DNA of 64,000 nucleotides from NCBI GenBank assembly GCA_951230915.1, contig OX579641.1, forward strand, positions 18,578,254 through 18,642,253, given 5' to 3'. The DNA comes from Antitrichia curtipendula (taxonomy: Eukaryota; Streptophyta; Bryopsida; Hypnales; Leucodontaceae). Both the position numbers and the translations under genes were made by a program. Below, piece by piece: positions 39,401 to 51,107 of this stretch. Below the pieces are notes generated by a model, which saw only the letters and a list, made by a program, of their open reading frames with translations, ran no database searches and had not been told where the DNA came from. Position 1 is the first letter of the stretch. Each line of letters begins with the position of its first letter.

Positions 39401-42400
39401 TTCCATTTTTCACTCGCGCAAGTGCTTGTCTTTTCAATGAGAGATCTCCCTTTTTTTTAGCAATGGTGCTTAACCTCCATATTCTCCAGCATGCTTGAAA
39501 CGCGGCCTGCAATTCTCCAGTGAATTATGTGAAATGAATAAGCAACATGCGCAGCATCGATGCTTAACCTGACCATACATCAGTCCCTTGTAATCGTTGC
39601 AATCAACGAAAGTCCTTGCTAAACCCTTCGCCATCTGATTGTAAAGCGGAAAATGCGGAAAACATCGAAGAAGAAAATTGGAAACTTTGGGGTTGAATGT
39701 ACTATTCAAATGAACCAGCTGTGTCAACACACATGCTTCTCAAATGCACAAAATTTTGAAGATGCATTTCATCTCTTCATCGAAAGAAGATAGTATCCTA
39801 CCACCGATATCATAAGTTCGGGAGACAGCAAGAGCTTTCAACTACCAGAAAGAAAAATAGTCACATTTTGAAGGGTTCTAAAATACCTGGCATTGTCGGT
39901 TGTATGCTCGACGCATTATGCTTGCGCGATAAGAGGCCATCCGCAAATATTGGAGTATCTTTTTGCAACAACGTTGTCTGTACTGCCTTTCGGCGTGTAC
40001 TACGTTAGCCCTAACAATACATTGCTCCCTGACTCCCTTTTGAAAATTTATGAAGGCCCGACGGGCGACTGATTTCTTTCCCATTCTGTCCAGTTTTTGA
40101 TCCAATTGCTCCTGTATTTTTATAGGGGTAAGATTGACAAGTTCTCTGACAAGCACCATCAACCTACGATTTTGCAAGGGCTTGTGAATAAAATAGAACC
40201 TAGACCATGGAGTATCATATAAATGATTCGCTAATTCTGATACCTGTATATTATAACAAACTATATAAATCTACACAGGAACTAAAATCACTTGAAGGCA
40301 TACATGGGGGGTGGAGCCATGGGGGTTCTCAATACAGGGAGACTCAACAGTTTATATCCTTTACCTTTAGAATTAGGTCTCGAAGCTCATTGCTATAATC
40401 ATCTGCTTTCTTCTTCAAAAAAGATGTTTCCTCAGCAAAAGTTGCAAGCCGTTCCTCGAGTTTGGCCTTGACGTCAAGAGTGGATAAAAGCTCCGCCTGC
40501 ACAGGCCAAAAGCGTAATTTTAAGTCCTATGCATTCTGTGCATTGACATAACAGAAAAGGTTGCAGTTCAGGATCCCCTGTTCTCTTAGTTCTCCCAAGC
40601 ACAGGGCTCATAAATATGCTCATAACAGGAAGCCGAACTATTTTTAAAATGGGATGTTGCTATCGTACATAATGATGCGCGCAATGTTCTCTTTCAAGCT
40701 ACTTTCTCACTAAAACTTAAAATCACAAAAGCTGAACATACAAGGCAAACCAGAGAAAAACATCCACTGACTATGCCGGTTCACCTGAAGCTGATTGACT
40801 TTCTCCTGAGCTTCGGCCTTTTCCCGCAAATCTTCATTCATGTTCTGTATCCGATTTTGGAGAGCGGATCTCTCAGTTTCGAACTCCTGGACCCTTCGTT
40901 GTAGAACACTCTCCACTTCCTTCTTCTCTTTTTCAAGAGCAGTTGCTCTGAAAAATATAGTACCAATTAGGAACTCTCTATAGTGGTCACGGGATTGCCA
41001 TGCCGAGATATTAAGGCAAGAATATCACAGGGTCAGTTCATGACAACATATCGGCATCCTAACAGGGATGGAAAAACGTTGGCAAGCTAGTTATGGACCT
41101 GTCAACGAAGAGCATATAGCAGCCGTCGTTTGACTAGTACGAAACCGAGAGTAGTTCGAAAGTGAGAACTCGTTTGACTAGTACGAGAATCGGGCTCTAC
41201 CTTTGAGCTAACCGACGCTGCAGCTCAAGTGTCTGCTCCATATCCTCATGGAGAGTATTAAGCTCGCCCTCAGCTCTCTCCACGTTTTCATGATTCTGTT
41301 TCATGTACAGCTCTAGCCTGCGAGAGTGTGCATACGCCACATAGCATGATTAAATTATTTGTAAAATTGTCGCACAGGCCCGAGTCAATCACCTAAAGAT
41401 ATGATTGCCAATTTTGATGCACCATTTCCAAACTGCAACACAAGGGACTCATATACATTCCCCTGTCTCACTTTCCCTGTGTGAACGACTTTTCTGCAGA
41501 AGAAAAGTCACAGGAAAGTCATTCACACAGGGTAAAGTGAGACAGGGGAATGCATATGAGTCCCTTGTGCGAATATGATAATGAAATTTCAAATGTCCCT
41601 CCTATTAGCCCTTGTCAACATACACTCTCACCATTGTCACTCATAGTTATAGACGGTTAGAGGTACTACATGAACTTTTTGTTAACCAGATATAGCATCC
41701 TCTACCTAATTATACATTGGCATAGGCGTAGATTTTTATCTGACATTGATTATCAAGCTATGGTAAGTGGAATTTTATAATTGCATGTGAGATAAGGGAT
41801 ACAAAGCTGCAAATGAGAACAGATCTGGACAAAGTAAGAGGACCTTTCTCGAAGTTGCTGATTAATACTTTGCAACCGCTGCTCGCCATCAATATGAGCT
41901 TCTAAATCAATCTGCAAAGCCGCCACTTGGCGACGCAAAGTAGCAGCATCAGAAGCGGGGGGCACCATCAAACCTTCCGCCCGCAGGCGCGGTCCGACTC
42001 GAAGCGTCGATTGATGCTGCCCAACAGGCGGGTGGCTAAGATTGCTTCCCATCCTAGTGAGAGAGCTTGCAACTGGACTCCCTCCAGGAATGATAGTGGA
42101 CGTAGGCTTGCTAAATGCCACTGTCTTGTTCATCCCTGGGCTGGACCCCAAAGGACTTGTTCGGCTAGAAATGCCGGACCCGCTTGAGCATCCAAAATTG
42201 TTTGCCGGAGCATTCTCCCCTCCGGTTTGTGACTGCGTATAAAAGTAGACATATTCTCAACTGCTAACTGAGATGGATTTGAATCAAGAGATAGGAAAAC
42301 CCCAATTACCAAGCTCAACGTCAGTCATGTCTTTTAAATCCAGTACTTTGTAGCTTTAATTAAAATTTACGTTGGTCCACGTAATTAAATTGTGTTTATT

Positions 42401-44036
42401 GTGCAGCTTATCAAATTGATGTAACATGTCCTGCAATCAGATCGACAACTCCAATGCAAAGAGTAAGACACTAACCTAAATAAACAACCAGAAATCCAAG
42501 TTAGCATGCGCAATATCGAACGGTAAGGCAGCATACCGAGCGAGGGGAATGATAAGGACTCCGAGAATTTGAGGGTCCAGCCTGTGATTGGGAATTGTCC
42601 ATCGCTTCATGCAGATATCTCTGAATTGAAGAAAGTAACCTAAAGTTGCTCTGAAGCCCGCATCGATTTCTGGAGTTTTAATCGGTTCGACTGGTACAAG
42701 ACTCTGCAAGTACAATTTCAAGTGCATTAACGTCCTTGATCTTTACCCAAAAAGACTCCAATGCGCATGAATGCTCTTGTCCACAAATCTAAAGTGCCTA
42801 CAGTAAGATCAAAGGTATTAGCTCACTCAGTTTGAAATAGGCTTACACTGGAGTTTAAGCGAGTCCAAGAGGAAGAAGCTGCGGGCATTTTATGCAATTG
42901 CTCAACTTAGTATTCCGCTCTTGAATTCCAGTCTTCACTGTCAAGAACTCGGACACACGAGTTACTGAAAATATTCATCTTCATGAGGCCTGAGCTCCCC
43001 ATGGTGAGCACGCAGTAAAATCCCCTGATCTACGATTGCTAATTTGACGATAATAAATTGTTGAACAAGCCACTTCCCTTCCAGTAAAGTTCACGCCAAC
43101 AGCGCCCACTGCAAATTGGGAAGGAAGCGCAATTTCTGAGCTTCGAATATCACGCAGACACATGCACCTCCCTCCAGCTTCGATGATTGATCAAAACTTG
43201 ACGTATCCTAGTACAGAAATGGTATCCATAGACGAATTAGGAACAAACAGAACAGTGCCGTAAATACTGAAAACTCAAAATATTCACAGAACGCGAAGTT
43301 CAAAATTCTCTCACTCTACAATAGAGGTTCAAACCTCAGCAATCCAAAATCCAACCCAAAATTCACCTTCCTCAGGTCTTAGAACCTGTTGAACGCGCTA
43401 AAAAAACGTAATCGTCAGCAAAAATGCCTCACTCCTGTTACGCCATTTGACCTAATCTTATAGATCCAGCTGCATACGAATATCCAATAAACCCTAACGT
43501 ACACCAAACTCGTCCCTCGCAATTTCAACTTCCCCGCTCAAACTCTCCCCCTCCCATTTCCGCCAACAACTAAAAACCCTCAGTCCTCAATGCAACAACA
43601 AGCAACTTCCAAGCTCAGTCACTGCAAAATCAACAAGTTCTTGTACTCCCAAAGAATACTTCCAATCTACTTGCAAGCATTCCATGATGGAAATAAATCA
43701 CGAAACACAGCTGCATTCAAAGCTCGGCCCCCGCACCTCCGATCCGAAGCTTCAAAAAGATATAAATATATATGTCTCTATCTCAATCGAAAAATTTAGT
43801 CTGTGCAAAACTTGATGCAGCGATTGTTTTACAAACTCACTTCGGAGTTCGGAATCGGGTAGACCTTGATCTTGAGCTTCGATTAACGAAGATTGGCGCA
43901 GAGGTCCAAGACGAAGGGCCTGCGAGTCCAAACGGCGGTTAGTCCTCGAACAGTGACATGTTCTGCGTGGAATCCGACGTGGCTGAAGAGTTGGTGAGGA
44001 ATCTGAGTTGGAATCTGCAGAAATAGGAGGGGCCAA
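33407..44036 (-). CDS. SFI1-repeat, coiled-coil centrin-binding-type protein; about 20 or more exons
   Basis: SFI1 proteins are long helical rods that bind centrin at spindle poles, centrioles and basal bodies. Exons in transcript order: about 43825-44036 (MAPPISADSNSD), about 42534-42704, 41844-42232 (TLRRQVAALQIDLEAH), then coiled coils at ~41202-41318, ~40785-40948 and ~40364-40498. The SFI1-like part spans ~39884-40243, ~39568-39722, ~38990-39510, 38300-38486, ~37858-37990, ~37684-37738 and ~37338-37513. It carries spaced aromatic/Trp repeats: MHAWVEYI, YFGAWSWLVKQW, YYFRLWKDWLKLY, AIAAWRCII, VFRCWRNFLQHR, MVFWRDY and LHAWMHA. More coiled coil lies at ~36601-36853, ~36287-36431, ~35941-36089, ~35631-35762 and ~35383-35484. 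A Pro/Ser-rich tail follows at ~34210-35069, ~33868-33942 and then to the stop at 33407. Summed length is roughly 1,500-1,600 residues. Assignment of the first exon is uncertain. The frames are open and splice-consistent, so the gene looks intact. Confidence 0.75.
41439..41569. repeat. 131-bp near-perfect palindrome in an intron of the SFI1-like gene
   Basis: The left arm starts CACAAGGGACTCATATACAT and the right arm ends ATGCATATGAGTCCCTTGTG, with CCCCTGTCTCAC and GTGAGACAGGGG further in. The arms nearly meet around TTTTCTGCAGAAGAAAA. It codes for nothing. It could be a hairpin MITE (no clear target duplication visible) or a small-RNA precursor. Confidence 0.85.
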
Positions 44037-45379
44037 AGCCTATGTGTTTGTGGCCACCGGGACCCACTCTACGATAAAAAGGCAAACAGAGGGGGAGGGA
44101 AAAAAAAAGAAAAAAAGAATTGAGTTCTTAAATCAATTAAAAAATAAAAATTTTACATGGATATCTTAAAGAAGAGATTTTGACCTCTTGAATCATTATC
44201 AATCAAGAATGTAGAGGCTTTGTACCCTTTATTTACTTATGTATGCAAAGCAAAAGTTGAATAAAATAAAAGTAAAAATACAATGGTAACAGTTTTTCTA
44301 GTTTGTTTTGTATGCAACGTTGAGATATCTCTGGTTGTGTGTTCATTGGTCATTTTCTTTATACCATTGGAGAGCTTGACTCAACAAAGGTTGTACTAAA
44401 GTTGCATCATTGCTTTTGGACATATGTTGAACTTGTAAGCAATTTTTAAAACCAAAATATAAAATATAGGAGTTTTTGATGTCATTATTGGCATTACCTA
44501 AAAGCTCTCAGTGAGTAGAATGCACCAAAGTTGTTTTGTACTTTGGGTTCTTATGTGTAAAAGTTATGGGTTTTCAATTGAATTTTTTTTTTATAAATTT
44601 AATTTAATTACCAATAACTTATTCTAAAAATTAAAAATTAAAAGAATACATAGGTAAATCATTGAAAACACTTAGATAAGTGCACAACGCCACACAAGTT
44701 GTTTATAAGTCAAACTTTAAAAACTAAATTCATCATAAAAAAATTTTAAAGAGAGTTTTAAAAAGAATGACATTTTAGAAGAAAAAAAATCTTAAATTCA
44801 ATTCATAAATCAGTTTAATATTTTTCAAATAATTAAATAAATCTTCAATATGATTTTAAAATATAAAAATTAAACATTCTAAAACAATGTTCAATACACT
44901 ATATATATTTCAATTTAATGATAAATGTATACTTTTGGCCGTTTGGGGGGGGTTTAAGATATTTTCAAATTAAACAAATATTTAAATCATTAAGTATTAT
45001 TGAAGAAAATAAACCAACAATGATAAATTGATTACAAATTCTATATAGTGAATGAAATTATCTCAAATCAAGTGGAAATAAATGAAATCACATAGTGACG
45101 TGAAGGAATATAAAATGATTGCAATTAAAATTGTCATTTTATTTCTTTCAAAGAAAACATGTGCTCAAATAATAACATATATAAACAAAAATCAATGCTT
45201 AGTAAAAAGCATTGATATGACAACTAAATTTTCTAAATCATCATAGTTTTACATGTATGATAAATCTATATATGAAATGAAATACACATAAATTCTAACA
45301 TGAGTTCATATAATATCTACTATATTTTTTCTTTTATCTTTGTTCTCTTCATCTTTCTTTTTTGTTTAAATTGAAAATG
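44037..45379. other. SFI1-like gene upstream region and AT-rich spacer
   Basis: Contains the presumed promoter of the SFI1-like gene just after 44036. It then becomes very AT-rich with no gene, no clear repeat edge and no structured RNA that I can see. Confidence 0.4.
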
Positions 45380-45667
45380 ATCTCAAATCAATTTTAGATA
45401 AAGAAATTAGAATTTAGAAGGAAACTATATTTTCTACCTCACAATAATATTTCCATCGTATTACAAACTTTTCCCAATCAAACGTAGTATATTTGATTGG
45501 TTAAATATGTTTATTTTCATTTTGATGATGCAATAAATATGAAAACAACTAAGTCTTTTTTCTTGGAATATGGAGCGCCTTTTGTTGTAGATAGGATTAA
45601 TTGTTGAGTTAATGTTTTTAAGACTTAAAAGTTAATTAAAAATTGTAGGCTTAAATATAGATTTTGA

Positions 45668-47458
45668 TCTTGGTACTTGTAAAGATTTTGAATCAACCAA
45701 AGGCAAGAATGTTGGTAAATCTGATATGATTTCAAGTTTAACTTGTGTCTTGACCTCTTTAGTGATGCCTTGCTAAATATCACCTACAACTTCAAAATTA
45801 GAGGATGGTAGAATTAAAAGTTGAGTTTGCAAATACTTATACCGTCTTCTAAGTTGTTCATGTAAATATTTATAAAATCCCAAAATACTGTTGGATGCTA
45901 AAGCATTCCATTTATTCATTGGAGCATTATAGAAACTTTCCACCAAATTGCCTTTGACACAATTTGCTCATCTTTTACTATAGTCAATAGTACTCCATCT
46001 AATGATAATATAGAGTATTGTGAAGTTGGAGCTCAAACATTTTCCACAGAAAGAATACTAGGAAGGTCATGATGCTTACATTTTTTTTTTCATGAATGAC
46101 ATGTGTTGCACCAATATCTTACATAACTTGTGCTTTTTATCTAAGACATGAAGTTGTTGTATAAATGATGTTGATATTTGTACTATAGTTTGAAATATAG
46201 TTAGGAATTGCACCATTGTGACCATATCAAGTAATAGTTGTTTTAAACTTTGCAATGGTTTAAGATGCAAATAAACCTTGAAAGAAAAATCACTCTATTG
46301 AATGGCAGAAATGCTTATCCTCATGCGCACACACAACTGGTACCAAAAAATCATGAAAACCTAATACCACTTGATAGAAGTAGTCAATATTTGTTGGCTA
46401 AACATTGCAAGATCGCGATCAATTATTGGGTTTAGCTACAAGTCTTTATGAAATTTAATGGAAAAAATGCAATTATTCAATTCAATTTCAATTGGAAATT
46501 GGTAAAAGTTGTCTTGTAGCTATTAGAATAGCAAAAGTGTTGCTGAATTTGCTAGAATTGGCAATGTCAACCTAATTCTTGAATCTAACTAGCGAATATT
46601 GAAATATTGAAAAGTTGGTTTACTTTGACCTATCAAAAATTAAAAGTGACAACCTCATTGCAGCAATACTTAGCAATGACCTAGCAAACGATTGAAAACT
46701 CACACATGCTCTCATTCAACATGTAATCCGTTGAACTTCATCACTTTAAAGATATTGTCCTATTTTGACTTGTCTAAGAGTGACATCCCATGGCCTTAGA
46801 CTTGTACATTTCTGTCATTCGATAGAGTGATTTTTCTTTCAAGGTTTATTTGCGTCTTAAACCATTGCAAAGTTTAAAACAACTATTACTTGATATGGTC
46901 ACAATGGTGCAATTCCTAACTACATTTCAAACTATAGTACAAATATCAACATCATTTATACAACAACTTCATGTCTTAGATAAAAAAGCACAAGTTATGT
47001 AAGATATTGGTGCAACACATGTCATTCATGAAAAAAAAAAATGTAAGCATCATGACCTTCCTAGTATTCTTTCTGTGGAAAATGTTTGAGCTCCAACTTC
47101 ACAATACTCTATATTATCATTAGATGGAGTACTATTGACTATAGTAAAAGATGAGCAAATTGTGTCAAAGGCAATTTGGTGGAAAGTTTCTATAAATAAT
47201 GCTCCAATGAATAAATGGAATGCTTTAGCATCCAACGGTATTTTGGGATTTTATAAATATTTACATGAACAACTTAGAAGACGGTATAAGTATTTGCAAA
47301 CTCAACTTTTAATTCTACCATCCTCTAATTTTGAAGTTGTAGGTGATATTTAGCAAGACATCACTAAAGAGGTCAAGACGCAAGTTAAACTTGAAATCAT
47401 ATCAAATTCACCAACATTCTTGCCTTGGGTTGATTCAAATTCTTTACAAGTATGAAGA
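45668..47458. repeat. Foldback: ~650-bp inverted arms with a 493-bp spacer, copy 1
   Basis: Left arm 45668-46313 and right arm 46807-47458 are reverse complements of each other with few differences. They run from TCTTGGTACTTGTAAAG at the outer end to CACTCTATTGAATGGCAGAA at the inner end. Read on the plus strand, the right arm has a degenerate coding frame (47135-47353 reads IVSKAIWWKVSINNAP and YKYLHEQLRRRYKYLQTQ; stops lie before and after). I do not recognise that protein. The arrangement is that of an inverted gene-fragment duplication or a foldback transposon; a transcript across it would form a long double-stranded stem. Confidence 0.85.
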
Positions 47459-48609
47459 TACAACTAGTTGAATCTGGAATTTTAAACATTACAAAAAAAA
47501 GTTATTTATTATTTTGACATTATTAACAAAATAAAAATTATAGATTTTTACTAAGAGAAAAAAATATTTAAAGATTATATTGTATATTTTGGATGTTATC
47601 CTAAAAACTTATGAAAAGCTAAAGATGCTTCAAAATTTTAATAAATTGATTGCAAATTGATCCATATGCAAGGTAATAATGATGCTTTTAAGGATGGTTC
47701 CTATTAGTATTCTAAATTCAATTTATTGATGCCTATAATGAGTTAGAAAAAAATCTTATTATATTTTCATTTTGTAAATACCTATATTGAACAAAAAAAT
47801 ATCTCAACGTATTTCATCACAACAATTAGAATAATCAATCTAAGAAGTCTCTAATTTGACATCACAACAATCAATTTTTTCCAAAAAAATCCTTTATGTG
47901 CTAAAAAATTGAATCAAATGTTGTTGACTATATCATTTGGTTTGTTAAATGCACTTGTATTTTTTGTACTTGTTGTTCTAGCTCTTTTTTTAGTTCCTTA
48001 AATACAAATGACTCTTAATATTCTATATTTAAATTGTGATTCATGTTCAAGCCGTAAATACATATTTATGAAAATACAATTAACCGTCAAGAATTATTAT
48101 CATAACATTTTGTTTATTGAATTGTAGTTTAACTTTTAAAGATTTTTAAAAAAAATCCACATATGCCCAATTGAATTTTTTTTTGTAACGAACCATCTTG
48201 AAAAGGTAAACAACAAAATTTACTTTAAGTTGCATTTGAAAACAAATAAAAATGCCTAATAATTGCCATATATATAATATAATATTATACAACTAATTTA
48301 CACCAATACATAAAACTAAAAGAAAAGAAAATACAATTCTTTCTTTTTATACAAATAATAAAAAAAAACAATTAATTGAAATAATCTTCTAAGTTTGAGA
48401 TGCTATAGAGAAATATTAGTGAAATATTAGTGAAAGTTTTACATTTATTGAATCAATTTGATATCCTTCTTTGTATGTTTTCAATAGCCATCCATAACAT
48501 AATTGGCTAATTACATGACTAACATCCATAACATAATTGGATGATTATCTATTTTCTTCCTCTAAGCTTTCAAATATTTAATTTAACAAAGGAGGCACAA
48601 TGGAAATAC

Positions 48610-49242
48610 CTATAAAAAGAAAAATACAGTGAGGTCATAGATTAAGTCTAAAGGACGTACGTATGAAAAGAAAAATAAGGAACTGACTACAACTCCTAAA
48701 AGGACAAGTGATGTATCTACTACGTTCACTTCCTTTGAAACAGTTCCTTCCATTTCAGAATTTTTTTCGACTTTGGGTTCAACTTCAAGAGTTTCTTCAA
48801 TTTCTTCAATTTCTTCAAAATCCGAGTTTGAGCCAATGGACTCCATTTCAGAATTTTCTTCAATTTCCCAGTTTGAGTCAATGGATTCAGTTTCATAATT
48901 CTCTTCAACTTCCCAGTTTGAACCAATGGATTCAACATTAAGAGTATCTTCCATTTCATAATTTTCTTCAACTTCACTGCTTGAGCCAATGCATTCAACT
49001 TCAAGAGTTTTTGCAATGTCAAAAATTTCTTCAATTTTGAGGTCTGAGCCAATGGATTCAACTTCAAGAGGTTCTTCCATTTCAGAAATTTCTTCAAATT
49101 CAAGGTCTGAGCCAGTAGATCCATACCCTGCATGATAATCAATTAACTCAAATTCTGACTCAAAATCCATCCATTCGGACAACTGAGGATGATAACCAAC
49201 AATAGACTCAGCAAGAGACTTGTTTCTGTTTATTTTACCCAT
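48610..49242 (-). CDS. Acidic-repeat protein with hydrophobic C-terminus, copy 1 (210 aa)
   Basis: The ORF starts MGKINRNKSLAESIVGYHP. Residues ~45-170 consist of a ~21-residue acidic repeat around LEVESIGSN and xEVEENYEMED, with some shortened units. The C-terminal region has one hydrophobic stretch (TSLVLLGVVVSSLFFFSYV), followed by RPLDLIYD and a short hydrophobic tail to the stop. A GT donor after FFSY and an AG acceptor just after the stop codon would give an alternative ending, VFPLCLLC. One C-terminal membrane segment with an acidic cytosolic part suggests a tail-anchored protein (inference). It lies about 380 bp downstream of the Y3IP1-derived 3' exon, same strand. It lacks 15 bases present in copy 2 but stays in frame. 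Family not recognised. Confidence 0.55.
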   Translation of the reverse strand: MGKINRNKSLAESIVGYHPQLSEWMDFESEFELIDYHAGYGSTGSDLEFEEISEMEEPLEVESIGSDLKIEEIFDIAKTLEVECIGSSSEVEENYEMEDTLNVESIGSNWEVEENYETESIDSNWEIEENSEMESIGSNSDFEEIEEIEETLEVEPKVEKNSEMEGTVSKEVNVVDTSLVLLGVVVSSLFFFSYVRPLDLIYDLTVFFFL

Positions 49243-49624
49243 CTTTGCAAACCTCCAGATGAAAACCAAAGGCCACACAAATGAAACAAAAGATAACAAT
49301 ATAAAGTCGTGACCCCCTTAATATACCCAACCATTGTCCAAAATAAAATAAAAGGTATAAACGTAAAAGATATTAAAAAAAAGTAAAAGCCAAAAAAACT
49401 AATCATTGGTAAAGAGAAAGGTGAAAGTAAAAGTCAATACTAATGAACATTGCAAATTGTGCAATAACAAGGTATAGGTACAGTACAACAAGCTCACAAC
49501 TGCATTGAATTACCGTCTGTATAATGGCACCAAGGAAGAACCTAACTCTAGATTGCTTCATTCAAATTGCAGCTCTCCGTTGATCTCCAACAAAATCGTG
49601 GGAATGGCTAGACTACACCCACCT

Positions 49625-50513
49625 CTATTGGAGTGAATTGAAAAACAAAATTAGAATCACTACAACTACTATAATAACCGGGATGAAGCTCACAAGGTAC
49701 AGGAAGCTAAAGCCCTGCAATCAACAACCAAGGCAACCGAATTTCAGAAGGTTCACAAATCCAACGCTCAAAATCATTGTTAGTTAGTTTGTTTATGATC
49801 ACAGGGACAGTCACCACATGAAATTGTTACTCCCCTTTTAATTCATTTTTACTTTTAAAAAAGAATTTAAATGCAAACCATTACTTCAAGATGTAGAACA
49901 GAATTTTCAATAAAAGTAGACTACCAGTATTTTAGGAATTTCGACATCCTAAACATAGACATCATCATAGAGAGAAATTTTCATAATCATAGGGAGGTCT
50001 CCCTGCATTCGCAATGATCCTCTAGAGGCCTCTCAATGATACATCATAGCCAAGCCATTGTCTGATCGCTGTGAACATAAAGAGTCATTCCTGGTTTTGC
50101 CTATCGGTAAAAGTTTCTAAAACAGTCTATTTTTGCTTACTGAAAACACTGTTGTAGTTTTAGTTTAAGGAGAAGTTGAGATGAGAAGGCTTACCACGAT
50201 AGGAGGAACCATGTCACTGAGGTCCTTTGGCGCTTCGCCAGATTCAATCTCGGTTGCTGCATCCCAGTCGAGCTTGGCTCTCTGTGCAGACATTTTGGGG
50301 TCCACTCCAGTGGGTGTCACTTTGGCATAGGGACTAGCTGAGGGGTTCAAATCAGAGATCTCATCCTGTGAAACCATGCCATCCAAGTCAGCAGAATTGA
50401 AAAAAAAATCAAGAAGACACTAATAAGAGAACAATTGGATTCTTCTTAGAAATGCAGCCATTCTCAAAAAGGAACGAAGGATAGAGGAAAGAAACCTCAA
50501 GGTTAGGTCAGTT
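49625..50513 (-). pseudogene. 5'-truncated duplicate of the Y3IP1 3' exons
   Basis: It contains exon 5 (50195-50365, DEISDLNPSASPYAKVTPTG to DMVPPIV) and exon 6 (49625-49714, ending ILFFNSLQ-stop), with splice sites conserved, plus the last ~18 bases of exon 4. Exons 1-4 are missing because the duplication ends at 50513. Exon 5 has several amino-acid differences from the intact gene (Ser for Leu, Met-Ser for Val-Ala, Thr for Ala, Ile for Val); exon 6 is the same. Without a start or transit peptide it should make no Y3IP1. Confidence 0.9.
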
Positions 50514-51107
50514 TATCGTGATTTTTTGAAACTTTTTTTGAAGATAGAAAAAATGATAAGCTTTGTGGGAATATAATTTTTTTCACAATTAGTGCTTGGG
50601 AACAACAGTTGTGACCAAATAAGCTCAAAACAGGGGACGGGGGGGGGGGGGGACGGGGGGGGGGACCTGGGCAGCATAAAAAAATTGCAAAATTTTGAAT
50701 TTTTGAATTTTCTTTTTCTTTTTTCTCATAGAATATATTTTTTTCTATCGGGAAAGCTTTTATTCATTTCATTTGGATTTGTTATGAGAAAGTTATGGAC
50801 ATTCTTGTTTTTCGGGCAATTAGAGCATCTTCTTGAAAAAAATAACTTCTAGGATTCATTTTTGAATGCAATTTTTCAAATTTTTCAAATTTTTCTTTTT
50901 TGCATGGTTTAGCTTACTTGCTAGAACAATCTCACCATTGGAATTAGTGCATTTTAGTTCCATCTAAAACATATGAATATTTTAGAATTTCCTTCTATCT
51001 TGTACCTATTTCTACTTAACAAATTTTTTAAGATTGATAATTAAGTTTTTTTAAACTTTCTTTTCTTTTCTAGACTTTCAACTGAATTTTCTATTGTAAA
51101 GATTTAA
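50514..51107. other. Spacer with a G-homopolymer tract
   Basis: 50632-50667 is almost pure G, broken by two AC steps (GGGG-AC-G14-AC-G10-ACC), and could form a G-quadruplex. The ~250 bp to its right, starting with a GGGCAGC word and followed by an AAATTTGAATTT-type stretch, looks like a diverged middle part of a family A-like element. No gene. Confidence 0.5.

Larger units (their letters stand above)
45380..50513. repeat. Segmental duplication, copy 1 (5.1 kb)
   Basis: Collinear and nearly identical with 54289-60395 in direct orientation, separated by about 3.8 kb. The left breakpoint is the shared ATCTCAAATCAATTTTAG; the right one lies inside exon 4 of the Y3IP1-derived sequence (50513 against 60395). 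It contains, in order, a foldback, an acidic-repeat gene and the 3' part of Y3IP1. Differences: no MITE at 46161, two instead of four AAATATTAGTG units near 48410, and a 15-base in-frame deletion in the acidic gene. It is the derived copy, because the Y3IP1 gene is whole only at copy 2. Confidence 0.95.
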
